Part shown: one piece after another, positions 21,901 through 28,026 of the stretch
How the letters are laid out: the number at the start of each line of letters is the position of its first letter
Position numbering within the stretch: the first letter of the stretch is position 1
Assembly: GCA_009760855.2 (NCBI GenBank)
Contig: WPIO01000181.1
Location: 82,501-115,000 of the forward strand
Length of the DNA: 32,500 nt
Origin: Cristatella mucedo
Lineage: Eukaryota > Bryozoa > Phylactolaemata > Cristatellidae
Direction of reading: 5' to 3'
Notes under the pieces: model-generated
The model's database searches: none
Told to the model about the DNA's origin: nothing
What the model saw: only the letters and a program-made list of their open reading frames with translations
Position numbers and translations under genes: made by a program

Positions 21901-24276
21901 AGAAAGTGAGATGTGTGGCTGAGTCTGGCAGCAATTGAGAAAATGAGTAGCGTTGAAGTAGCAGCTCAGGACCGGTGAAATGATGTGCCCAAGTTGGCAG
22001 TACCGGAGTATAAGTCGTTGCATTAGAATTGTGTAAGTTAGCCACAGTCTAGGATCTGCAGAACAAAATTTTCTGTCGCCAACGGTTATTTGCACATGCG
22101 AATGAAACATATAATTTATTGTCCACACAGGACCTTAGAGCACGAGGAGGCTGAAACTGATGCAGACGTTCAGCTAGGTTTGAAAAAGCTAAGCCGGGGC
22201 AGGCATGCCTTGTGGGTCAGGGTTATAACTTTACTCTGTATCCGTTGATAAACCAGGAGCCAAGAAATCTTCTTTAGCAAAGGAGACACGTGGTCAAACC
22301 TTTGGGATTTTTTAGCTAGCCTTGCAGCCATATTCATCACCAGCTGTATTAGCCTTGTGGCTTTTTTTGGTACCCCAGCCAAAATGGAATTGCAATTATA
22401 TAGCCGAGACTGAAACAGGGAGCTTGTTAAATTGTTTGCAAGCCGCCGTGGAAGACAGTTCCGAATATTAGACAGGGATCGGACGTGATGGCTAGCTGTG
22501 GAGGCAGTCTTCTTGAGGAAATTTTCACAATTTAGGCAGCTATCAAAGACGGCAGCTAAATTCCGAGCATGCATACTTGGGTTCTGTCGTGAGTTCATGA
22601 TGCGAGTCACATATGTCCTAGCTCACTGCTGTCTGGCACGTGTCAATGATCCGGCGAGTTTGTGTGGTGAGTTCTTCTCATGATAATTTATCTGCTTGGT
22701 TGCACAGGCCGCATTTCCTTCGATAATCATGCCGTCAAAGCGATTGGGGGGTCCCATTGGGGACATCGTGCCCAGGAAGAAAAAGAAGAAGGAACCGCAG
22801 CGCCCTGTCAAGGATGAGGAAAACTTCGTGCCCTACAGGCCTCACGACTACCAGAGCGAGAAAGGGTAAAGCTTTCTACTTGCATGCATTTGCTTGATCT
22901 GCCAAGACTCGATTACATGTACCTACCTATGCATTTGCTATCTGTGTCAGCCCATGTTGTTATTATAGTGTGGCTAATCTTTGCGTGAATGTTGTCAAAC
23001 AGTTTAGGTATCGGGCTGTCGTTTGAGCAGCAAGCCTCGGACGCTGTACTCAACCTAGCCGGCGACGAAGACCAGCTTAAGCGTCAGATGGATCACAAGT
23101 TAAAATGGTGAGTCGTCAGCCATTGCCGTTGATTGTTCTGTCATAAGTAAATCCTAAATGATTAAACAGCCTCTTTTGGTATAGTGACAGAAGAGCCTTT
23201 ACGGCTATCACCGCCTCTTGCAGTGGTGATAAAGAATCGCCCACAGCAGGAATCGAACCCACGACCTCGGGACCGAGGTCGTGAAAGCAACCGCCGTACC
23301 TAGTGTGCCATCACGGCTCACCATCTTTATGTGCCTCGAGCAGTACCTACAAGCTGCCGTCTCCATATAATTCATGCATGAAGCTAACAAAAGAACTCGA
23401 TCTCCATCCAGGCGCTGTGCATGTGTCAAAGGGCTCGAGCCCACGATCTCGGTCGTTAATGGCAAGCACCTTACCCGTCGGCCAAACCAGGACAGCATGT
23501 TGATTGAGCAAGGGCTCTAAACTGAATGGGAAAGCCGCGAGCCTCTGCTCATGCAGTCATTGTTCACCGGTAGTCGTGTGTTTGCCTTTCCTTCCTCCGT
23601 GACCCACGTGCACTGCAAGGATTTCTAAGTTGATTTGACGTCGGTCCTGGTCGAGTTAACCTTAAGCTGTTTACCGGTCTGAGGATGCTTATCGCCTGAC
23701 TGTATTCCTAACGTTGAGTTGCTTTGGTGAAGAATTTTGTTCCTTCTGAGCTGCCTTTTGTGCTTTTATGGTGGTCGGTCGAATATTGCTTGATTTAGTC
23801 TTTTCAGCCACGTCATCAGCTGGGCTACTTTTTCCAGTTCGTGTCGTGGCCACTGCTGGCTCGATTCATGCTACTTACTACCTTGGTGTCTGTCACCTTG
23901 CTCTGCCCTCACTTGCATCTGCACACCTCTCTACTTAGTGAAGACGTTTGTTGCCCGTAGACACGTAGCCTGGTTCGATGATGATCACAATTGCTTCAGT
24001 AGCCTCTCAGGTTTGGCTCGCTCGTCGATGAATGCTCGTGCTAGCTGACACGTGGTGTCTTGCATTGCTTTCCATCGCTTTGCCGGCCACGTGCTTGACT
24101 CGTGTGTCGTGCCTCTTCGAAGCACTTACCTACGTGAGGTCTAGTTGCCAAAGTCTTGCTGCTTTTCGCTGCCGATCGTTGCAGATCTTTGACTTCAGCT
24201 ATGTGCATCTGCAGCTTATAGGCTACTAGCGCTTAAAGGCAGCCTGCGCCCCCCCCCCCGGCTTTGTCGTTTGTCT

Positions 24277-24364
<88 letters not shown>

Positions 24365-27259
24365 GCCATCGCCGAACTTGTCCACTCAGCTCGCCTTTCG
24401 ATCGTGTAGGGATCGCAAGAAGAAGAAGTATATCCGCGAGCCGACGACCTCCTCCGGCAAGAACCAGGGCAAGATCAAGACGGAGAGCGGCCAGTGGATC
24501 CCGGCCTCGTACAAGTCCAACGCCTACCGCGAGTGGCTTCACAAGACCAAGCGGGCGCCTGTCAGCGGCGGCACCGCGTCCTCGACGGCCACCACACCAG
24601 GCCGGCAAGCAGACGATGACGATGGCGAGCGATCGGCAGACGAAGTCGGCCGCGGTTCATCAGCAGGCGCCGCCTCTGGCAGGAAGCGACGGCAGCAGCA
24701 CTCGGCCGGTCGCGGTGGCAAGCGAGTCGTCGTGCTTGGACACAAGTTCCGACGTGAGTGTGGCACTCGTGATTCGCGATAGTCGGTGCGACTTGGCCGG
24801 CCTCGCGACCTGGTGTGAAAAGATGTGGCCCAAGCTCTGCTCTCCCCTGGGTTACCCCGTATACTGACTGAGCTACCCCATAAAGGCTCCTCTGATGACT
24901 GCTGCCCGGTGACATCAGTGCACTGATTTCTCCCACTGAGATGGGACTCGTACCATCACAGTGCCACAAGTATCACTGGTACCCTGATGAGATAATAAGT
25001 ACTCATTAATTACTTGGCGATCAACAGTATCAAACACTGCTAAGAGTTCTAGTGCAAGTGGCAGACACACTCGGTCTAAGTCTGCATATCCTGAAAAGTT
25101 TGTTATTCGCTCCCGACATTACTTATTATATAGAGTAGCATTAAAACCAGACTTGAACTTGCTTGTAAAGTTTTAAGTTTAGTTGCAAGAGTTATTCTGG
25201 TCTGACAATAAAGAAAAATATTAGCTGATTCAACAGCCTCATTGGTAGAGCGGCAGAAGAGCCTAACGGCTACCGCTTGCAGTTGGCAGTTAAGGATCGC
25301 CCACTGCATGATTCGAACTCGCGACCTAGGGGTCGAGAAGAGTGAGCACCTTACCTCCTGGGCTATTTCAGCCCAGTAATACAGGTTCCGGTATCTCTGA
25401 TAGAGACCGAAGTAAGGGACTGGTTGGATGTTGTTAAAGTCCTCCCTTGCTGGTGATGGCCTATTGATTATCTCGTAACAACTGCCTTCTTAAAGGATGC
25501 CAGGACAAGACTCGCAACTAGGGACATTTTTAGATATGCAAGGAAGCCGTATATCTATGCATCTCAGCCGGAGAACACTATCTCTGGGGTCTAAAGGGCT
25601 AATAGTCTTCTTAGATTGTGAGTTGCAGTTTTAGATGCGGTCACCGGCGGCAGGTGTGAAAGTGGTCATTGAGGTAAAGCATGGAATGGAGAACAAGGCG
25701 TGCATAGTACAGGGTCATGTGGCCCTAAGGGGGGGGGGACACACAGATCGTGCTGACCAGCAAGCTAGAGAAATGATCTGCTAGATGGCAACAGTGATCA
25801 CCAGGTAAGGTGCTGACCTGGTTACAGTTATGGAGATGGTTGATTGTAACACAAAACATTTTTGGATTGTGTATCAGTGATTCCAGCATGTTTTTATAAT
25901 GCTAGACTTGGCTGTAGTCACGAGGGATTGGTACGTCCTTCACCAGTGCTTTCTTATGTGCCAGTTGCTGGATTATCTTATGCTGCCAGTTGCTGGATTT
26001 TCTTAGTTCCCATGTAGTAGTCCTAGCTTGATTGATGTCGGCAGTAAACCACAGGCTGTCTGGACAGGGTCGTACAATGGGCTTAGTCAGAGGGGAAAGC
26101 TTATTTGGGACATGGGCTAGTCGCCTGTTGTAGCATTCCACCGGTGAGGGCATGTCGGAGGGGGGGAGGAGTGGGCAGAAGGGGCGTGGAAGATAATTTT
26201 GTGCGAACAGAATCAATGTCAGGGCAGGATCTTGCGGTTTTACGATTCCCGTGTAATTAGGGGAGGACGAGGGGGGACCAAACTTCAGACTGAATGAGAT
26301 CTATATGTGGTTGGTTACATGTGCTAGCAGGTCACGTGTGCTAGATTTCATAGTAATAGGTGTTGACAGCATACAATGATGAAAGGATATTTGCTCGAGA
26401 TCTAGTGTGTGACCTTAGTGGTGAGTGCTTGCAGCAGTCTCCCCCCCCCCCGAGGATGCAGGCAGAGTCGGGCAGCAGCTGTCTATGCTCAGATAGTCCA
26501 AGGTTTTTCATCCAGCCTTTCACGAATTAAATTGCAGTTGTCTGCTCTGCAAGTCGCAATCGTTGAGTGTGCCACAGGGGCTTCTCCGATACACAGCTTG
26601 GTAGGTGCCTACCGATAATTGTCTAGGTAATGAGCTTAGGAGATCGCCTGACCTTATGTCCATCTTTTTGTTCGAACTCTGCTCTCAAAACAGTGTTCAA
26701 TTGACGGCCACTATGTCCAACTTGGGGGGGTGGAGGCAGTGCTAGAGCCCAAGTAATTCGCCCAGGGGCGCAGGGCTGTGCAGAGGTCAGGCAGCAGCCA
26801 AAACTTCACACTCTGCATGTCAGCACTTTGCGAATTGAGTGTGTTTGGAGGCGGGCTGGCAACGTTGTTCCTGGCATCTCTGTTCGCACTCGGTTGCATC
26901 TTTCAGGTCATACAAAAGGAGCGGGTGGAGACGACAGTAAAGGAGCAGGTGGAGACAACCACAAGACTTTCAAGAAAGAGCTTCGAAGCAAAGAGGAGAT
27001 ACTGAAAGAGAGGCGGGTCCAAGCAAAGAAGCTCAGTCAGCAGAAGCAGCGTGGAAAGCCGCACAAGCGAGACAGCCAGCCGCCTTGGCACTCTGCTCCG
27101 ACGCGAGGCGGCGGAGGTCGTGGAGGCACCGGAGGTCGCGGACGGCCAGGGCGCCCGGGAGATCATCGCCAGCAGGGCGCCCGAGGATTCGCCGGCGGCA
27201 GAGGCCGCGGTGGAGGCAGAGGCCGCGGTGGCCGCGGGAGAGGCCGCGGCGGTCGGTGA
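5580..27259 (+). CDS. DDX54: ATP-dependent RNA helicase DDX54 / Dbp10, complete, 18 exons
   Basis: DEAD-box helicase acting in the nucleolus in 60S ribosome assembly (yeast Dbp10); the vertebrate protein is also a nuclear-receptor corepressor. The joined exons give 2,844 nt (947 residues plus stop) with phase kept at all 17 GT-AG introns. Motifs: Q-motif GGFQAMGL...PTPIQ (75-102), motif I ARTGSGKT (119-126), PTRELA (153-158), ATPGR (201-205), DEAD (226-229), SAT (257-259), VVFVATK (321-327), TDLAARGID (374-382), [13 protein letters not shown] (403-415). After the helicase core come a charged linker, a DBP10CT-like segment (about 668-725) and an RG-rich tail (about 897-947). The human protein is 881 residues. 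The start ATG has G at -3 and +4, and no in-frame upstream ATG is close. All catalytic residues are present, so it should be active. Assignment to DDX54 rather than another DEAD-box family rests on the FEMGF, CxxVGRV-type context and the C-terminal segments. Confidence 0.97.
6277..6347 (+). CDS. DDX54: DDX54 exon 2 (residues 81-104)
   Basis: Acceptor TTTCAG, donor GTATGT at 6348. Encodes [20 protein letters not shown] and QRK, the conserved Q-motif with the adenine-contacting Gln at 102. Confidence 0.96.
6348..7682 (+). other. DDX54 intron 2 (1,335 bp)
   Basis: First part unrecognised. From about 7139 to 7450 the sequence is purine-rich (GA-type, imperfect) and contains a 17-bp triplicate listed separately. 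No transposon remnant was recognised. Confidence 0.7.
7211..7261. repeat. 17-bp minisatellite, three copies
   Basis: Unit GATGTGACTGAGAGCAA at 7211-7227, 7228-7244 and 7245-7261; the last copy has one change. Embedded in GA-rich DNA of intron 2. Confidence 0.9.
7683..7871 (+). CDS. DDX54: DDX54 exon 3 (residues 105-167)
   Basis: Acceptor ATTGTAG, donor GTATTG at 7872, 63 whole codons. Contains Walker A ARTGSGKT (119-126), [12 protein letters not shown], and motif Ia PTRELA followed by LQTLKFTKE, a stretch characteristic of DDX54/Dbp10. Confidence 0.98.
8051..8100 (+). CDS. DDX54: DDX54 exon 4 (residues 168-184)
   Basis: Acceptor TTTTGCAG, donor GTAAGC at 8101. Encodes [16 protein letters not shown] plus two bases of Arg; the GG pair is motif Ib region. 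It is too short to be found by ORF length alone and was located by the family pattern and phase. Confidence 0.93.
8912..9085 (+). repeat. SINE-1 copy, tRNA-derived
   Basis: tRNA-like head (GGGCCACGATAGCTCAGGAG) with a B box GGTTCTAATCC at 8965-8975, then the family body (AACTGCAAGCGATTGCGATAG, CACTATACAAATGAGGCTGT) and a T-rich tail. Confidence 0.8.
9129..9225 (-). repeat. (AAT)n plus LINE/SINE-2 3' tail
   Basis: About nine AAT units followed by GTGTAGCATCCTAGAAGAAC and TTGGTCTCTATCCGGGTGCT, the diverged form of the tail block seen at 1540, 19165 and 29360. The rest of the element is not recognisable. Confidence 0.55.
9765..9845 (-). repeat. diverged LINE/SINE-2 3' tail
   Basis: AAT-rich start, then GCGTAGCATCTTAAGAAGGC and TGGATCTCTTTCTAGGCAAG, matching the shared tail. 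Directly followed by a SINE-1 copy in the other orientation. Confidence 0.5.
9876..10065 (+). repeat. SINE-1 copy, well preserved
   Basis: Best sense copy. A-box-like TGGCACACTATG starts at 9885; B box GGTTCGATTCC at 9936-9946. The body reads CACTGCAAGCAGTGGTGATA, GCCGTAAAGGCTCTTCTGTC, GAGGCTGTTTAATCAGC and ends in ATTT repeats. Head, body and A/T tail are the usual layout of a tRNA-derived SINE. Confidence 0.88.
10140..10450 (-). mobile_element. LINE family A reverse-transcriptase C-terminus
   Basis: Minus strand reads [20 protein letters not shown] then [20 protein letters not shown], the classic end of a CR1/L2-like reverse transcriptase, followed by a decayed GDRAFS-type segment. It abuts the tail of the SINE-1 copy and is inactive. 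Confidence 0.85.
10754..10795 (+). CDS. DDX54: DDX54 exon 5 (residues 184-198)
   Basis: A 42-nt microexon with acceptor CTTTTAG and donor GTAAGT. Encodes [13 protein letters not shown] with split codons at both ends, matching the DDX54 block that precedes IIATPGR. Confidence 0.93.
10796..12074 (+). other. DDX54 intron 5 (1,279 bp)
   Basis: Moderately AT-rich. I see no exon, repeat family or RNA gene in it. Confidence 0.6.
12075..12170 (+). CDS. DDX54: DDX54 exon 6 (residues 198-230)
   Basis: Acceptor ATTTGTAG, donor GTATAG. Encodes [12 protein letters not shown] then [15 protein letters not shown]; motif II DEAD is at 226-229. Phase 2 on entry gives the triple Ile typical of the family. Confidence 0.96.
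12273..12452 (+). repeat. SINE-1 copy, diverged
   Basis: Head GGCCATGGCTGTGCTCGTG, degenerate B box (GGGCTCCAGTCC), body GGCCACTGCAAGCACTGGTG and GCTATACGAATGAGGCTGTT, then a T-run. It fills much of intron 6. Confidence 0.75.
12615..12798 (+). CDS. DDX54: DDX54 exon 7 (residues 230-291)
   Basis: Acceptor CTGTAG, donor GTTAGT. Encodes [14 protein letters not shown], then [11 protein letters not shown] with motif III SAT (257-259), then [14 protein letters not shown]. Matches the end of helicase domain 1 and the linker of DDX54. Confidence 0.97.
12872..12920. repeat. (AG)n microsatellite, 49 bp
   Basis: Pure AG dinucleotides beginning 74 nt after the exon 7 donor. A short GT run (about 12833-12846) precedes it. 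Confidence 0.97.
13176..13307 (+). CDS. DDX54: DDX54 exon 8 (residues 292-335)
   Basis: Acceptor CCCTTTTCAG, donor GTAAGT, 44 whole codons. Encodes the start of helicase domain 2, with [12 protein letters not shown] and motif [18 protein letters not shown]. Confidence 0.95.
13308..14628 (+). other. DDX54 intron 8 (1,321 bp)
   Basis: Contains a short C-run/A-run near 14303-14322 and pyrimidine-rich sequence before exon 9. Nothing else recognised. Confidence 0.6.
14629..14839 (+). CDS. DDX54: DDX54 exon 9 (residues 336-406)
   Basis: Acceptor GGTTGCAG, donor GTGAGT. Encodes [20 protein letters not shown], then motif [12 protein letters not shown] (374-384) and DNVINYNFP, and begins motif VI with LFIHRVG. 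Ends after one base of the Gly codon. Confidence 0.98.
15125..15480 (-). mobile_element. LINE family A fragment, diverged
   Basis: Shares ordered blocks with the copies at 10140 and 19440: GCCGTCAAGT, GTGTGCTCCAGGCT, GTCTCCAAAGGATTTGAGGT, TGAGCAGATGGTGCGATG and TGCAGAGTTTTGCATAAGCT. The frame is destroyed. Confidence 0.75.
17085..17205 (+). repeat. partial tRNA-derived SINE
   Basis: B-box-like GGGTTCGAGTC at about 17126, preceded by ACCCAGGTCGC, and a 3' piece ATGAGGCTGTTGAATCGC matching the SINE-1 end. The middle of the body is shorter and different. It ends 60 nt before exon 10. Confidence 0.55.
17263..17409 (+). CDS. DDX54: DDX54 exon 10 (residues 406-455)
   Basis: Acceptor TGTTTTTAG, donor GTGAGC at 17410. 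Completes motif VI (RVARAGRTG with both Arg fingers) and encodes [20 protein letters not shown] and FLGRPLEP, a DDX54-specific block just after the helicase core. Confidence 0.97.
17456..17484. repeat. perfect 12-bp foldback with two CACGTG cores
   Basis: Left arm CCGGTCACGTGC (17456-17467), five-base loop, then its exact reverse complement (17473-17484). Each arm holds a CACGTG E-box. It lies 46 nt inside intron 10. Confidence 0.9.
17720..17975 (+). mobile_element. LINE family B 3' fragment, sense
   Basis: Reverse-complement match to the copies at 3437 and 21770: AGCTCTGGCGCATCATTTC, TTTGCTGCTACTTCCAGGC, TTTTCTCTCAACTGTC, CTTCTCACTATCTCTTTG and GCCAAGCAGGCTCTAAGTG occur in the expected order. 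It is the only sense copy of family B seen. Confidence 0.75.
17976..18911 (+). other. remainder of DDX54 intron 10
   Basis: No repeat family, exon or RNA gene recognised. Confidence 0.55.
18912..19009 (+). CDS. DDX54: DDX54 exon 11 (residues 455-487)
   Basis: Acceptor GTATTTCAG, donor GTGAGC. Encodes [20 protein letters not shown] and a following polar stretch. The G-L-G-VP pattern matches the region after the core in DDX54 orthologues. Phase 1 in, phase 0 out. Confidence 0.9.
19164..19800 (-). mobile_element. LINE family A 3' end, most complete copy
   Basis: AAT-rich tail, then ATACATTTGATGTAGCCCCT and CTCTCTTTCTAGGCACTTTAC, then untranslated sequence, then the antisense reverse-transcriptase end from about 19430. 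With frameshifts allowed, the minus strand shows [11 protein letters not shown] / [20 protein letters not shown] / [15 protein letters not shown] / TTFKRKLK landmarks of CR1/L2-like elements. It is 5'-truncated and dead. Confidence 0.85.
19896..20065 (-). repeat. two successive LINE/SINE-2 tails around an (AAT)n run
   Basis: One tail (TTTGTATAGCACCCTAAGAG, ATCTCTAGCCAGGAGC) at 19908-19952, then eight or so AAT units (19962-19987), then another tail (GTGTACAGCCCTCAGAGAAC, ATCTCTTTCTAGACACTTTA). This suggests nested or repeated insertion at the same place. Confidence 0.6.
20481..20538. repeat. 29-bp tandem duplication
   Basis: Two adjacent copies beginning TAATTCAAGAAAACG and ending CCAGTCACT, with three or so differences in the middle. 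Confidence 0.85.
20922..21051 (+). CDS. DDX54: DDX54 exon 12 (residues 488-531)
   Basis: Acceptor TGTTCCAG, donor GTGAGT. Encodes [20 protein letters not shown] then [19 protein letters not shown]. The Q-Y--SR--PS-ES-KRAKE pattern and LGxHP-F are recognisable DDX54/Dbp10 landmarks. Confidence 0.94.
21196..21269 (+). CDS. DDX54: DDX54 exon 13 (residues 531-555)
   Basis: Acceptor GTTAACAG, donor GTATGT. Encodes [20 protein letters not shown] followed by WRGRK, corresponding to the helical segment after LGxHP in orthologues. Confidence 0.9.
21419..21637 (+). CDS. DDX54: DDX54 exon 14 (residues 556-628)
   Basis: Acceptor ATGTTGTAG; the only workable donor is GTACGG at 21638, which is weaker than its neighbours. 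Encodes [20 protein letters not shown], then a Lys/Gln-rich helix and an Ala/Gly-rich linker ending EEDSLT. Joining to exon 15 in phase 0 restores the family order. Reading through the donor meets a stop near 21686. Confidence 0.88.
21770..22620 (-). mobile_element. LINE family B 3' end with reverse-transcriptase text
   Basis: Longest family B copy, nearly filling intron 14. Minus strand 22610-22170 reads an almost intact stretch: [60 protein letters not shown] and [20 protein letters not shown]. These are the LGV-DS, SRLDYCNS-L and AARL blocks of CR1/L2-type reverse transcriptases. Downstream the frame is broken. Confidence 0.9.
22708..22865 (+). CDS. DDX54: DDX54 exon 15 (residues 629-681)
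   Basis: Acceptor GGTTGCACAG, donor GTAAAG at 22866. Encodes a basic run ([10 protein letters not shown], a likely nuclear or nucleolar targeting signal) and [16 protein letters not shown], the opening of the DBP10 C-terminal segment. Confidence 0.94.
23003..23107 (+). CDS. DDX54: DDX54 exon 16 (residues 681-716)
   Basis: Acceptor TCAAACAG, donor GTGAGT at 23108. Encodes [20 protein letters not shown], then [14 protein letters not shown], the core of the DBP10CT-like segment. Confidence 0.95.
23160..23321 (-). repeat. SINE-1 copy, well preserved, antisense
   Basis: Best antisense copy: 3' end AAACAGCCTCTTTTGGTATA, body AAGAGCCTTTACGGCTATCA, B-box complement GGAATCGAACC at 23249-23259, and head ending GTGCCATCACGGCTC. 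Contains the perfect head palindrome at 23260-23283. Confidence 0.88.
23371..23500 (-). repeat. SINE-2 copy (tRNA-like head with LINE-type tail)
   Basis: Antisense: tail block AGAACTCGATCTCCATCCAG then GCGCTGTGCATGTGTC, then B-box complement GGGCTCGAGCCC, ACGATCTCGG and head CACCTTACCCGTCGGCCAAA. It lies next to a SINE-1 copy in the same orientation. The tail block matches the 3' end of LINE family A. Confidence 0.7.
23501..24278 (+). other. remainder of DDX54 intron 16
   Basis: Pyrimidine-leaning sequence ending in a C-run (about 24250-24259) before the (TC)n tract. No exon or repeat family recognised. Confidence 0.55.
24279..24363. repeat. (TC)n microsatellite, 85 bp, pure
   Basis: About 42 uninterrupted TC units in intron 16, ending 46 nt upstream of exon 17. 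Long open frames of Leu-Ser or Arg-Glu across it are artefacts. Confidence 0.98.
24410..24753 (+). CDS. DDX54: DDX54 exon 17 (residues 716-831)
   Basis: Acceptor ATCGTGTAG, donor GTGAGT at 24754. Begins [12 protein letters not shown], then [20 protein letters not shown] and EWLHKTKR, conserved in DDX54. The remainder is Ser/Gly/Arg-rich low-complexity sequence with higher GC. An 85-bp pure (TC)n tract ends 46 nt before the acceptor. Confidence 0.94.
25221..25375 (-). repeat. SINE-1 copy, antisense
   Basis: TTAGCTGATTCAACAGCCTC, AGAAGAGCCTAACGGCTACC, GGATCGCCCACTGCATGATT, B-box complement GATTCGAACTC, and head ending near CTGGGCTATTTCAGCCC. Confidence 0.85.
25376..25849 (+). other. part of DDX54 intron 17
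   Basis: Only a short G-run (about 25730-25738) is notable. Possibly decayed LINE sequence, not proven. Confidence 0.5.
25850..26640 (-). mobile_element. LINE fragment, endonuclease-RT linker region
   Basis: Minus strand 26216-25902 contains [20 protein letters not shown] and [16 protein letters not shown], resembling the PW-T-EI--A-R--R--ER region between endonuclease and reverse transcriptase of CR1/L2-like LINEs. The sequence to 26640 is frameshifted. Its family (A or B) cannot be told, because no other copy here covers this part. A C-run interrupts it at 26440. Confidence 0.55.
26907..27259 (+). CDS. DDX54: DDX54 exon 18, terminal (residues 831-947)
   Basis: Acceptor ATCTTTCAG; stop TGA at 27257-27259. 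Contains a tandem 8-residue duplication (KGAGGDDS / KGAGGDNH), then [18 protein letters not shown], matching the conserved basic helix near the DDX54 C-terminus, then about 50 residues rich in RG/RGG. The GC-rich RGG coding is open in several frames, but only this one joins exon 17. Confidence 0.94.
26915..26962 (+). repeat. 24-bp in-frame tandem duplication in DDX54 exon 18
   Basis: Two 24-nt units (26915-26938 and 26939-26962) encoding KGAGGDDS and KGAGGDNH. They differ at three or four positions and preserve the frame. Confidence 0.9.
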
Positions 27260-27535
27260 TGGGCAGCTAGTCGCCTCCTGCTTATGTAGTCGCTGTTCGC
27301 CTCTGGGGGCGGGCATGCCCACTGTGCCGTCTGCCGCCGCCGCCGGCTGACCGTCTCGATGAGCGACCGATTCGTTGCTTGCTCAGGCAGGGTGCTGCAT
27401 GTCGCCAATCGACGGCCTGAGCTGAGCTGTGTGCATGCATCAGAATGGCGATCAGAACCGTTGCTGTCAAACTGCCGGCTGAACGTAATCCTTTCAGCAA
27501 CGATGCCTTAATAAAATGGTGACCAGGACCACTCA
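27260..27535 (+). other. DDX54: DDX54 3' untranslated region
   Basis: Runs from the stop codon to shortly after the AATAAA at 27510-27515. A G/T-containing stretch follows, but the cleavage site is not certain. No other canonical signal is nearer the stop. Confidence 0.7.
27510..27515 (+). promoter_or_regulatory. DDX54: polyadenylation signal AATAAA
   Basis: Canonical hexamer in CCTTAATAAAATGG, 251 nt downstream of the DDX54 stop. Confidence 0.75.
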
Positions 27536-27865
27536 AATTGAGCTTCCGGGCTGCAGCTGCCGAGTCTGTCTTGGGAGCTGTAGAACTCTCTCGTGGCCCA
27601 GACAGTGCTGATTGCTTCCAGAATGAAGTGCTGCAGTGTCCGCATTTTGTGCCGCTCATCGTGACCCAGATCGACCCCATCTGTGCACGGTCGTGCACGC
27701 TTGGGCCTTCGACATCGGTTCTCGACTGCTGTTTCGAAACCGGTGTCCTTCGTCTAGCCCGGCGGGCTAGCATTCCCTTTCCCTTACCTTTCAGGCAGAG
27801 GGCCCTGCCTGCCGCTCAGCACTGGGGGCGCACGGAAGGGCGGTCCACGGTCCCTTCCCCCACCC

Positions 27866-28026
27866 CCTGGGTTAAAAGCCTACAGGCAAGTTGTTTGCAC
27901 TGCACGACTCGGGTCGTGGGTTCGTTCCTAGTCCTTAGGCAGCCAATTCTTTATTGTCCACTGCAAAACGGTAGTGATGGCCACCACTGCTCTTCAGCAA
28001 ATGGAAACGAGGCTGTTGAATCGGCA
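27866..28026 (+). repeat. SINE-1 related copy, diverged
   Basis: GGTCGTGGGTTCGTTCCTAG (B-box like) near 27911, then GTCCACTGCAAAACGGTAGT, GATGGCCACCACTGCTCTTC and GAGGCTGTTGAATCGG in the family order. Confidence 0.65.

Noticed and set aside
24216-24867. Open frames with Leu-Ser or Arg-Glu runs and long antisense frames over exon 17
   Set aside because: Produced by the (TC)n tract and the GC-rich shadow of the real exon.
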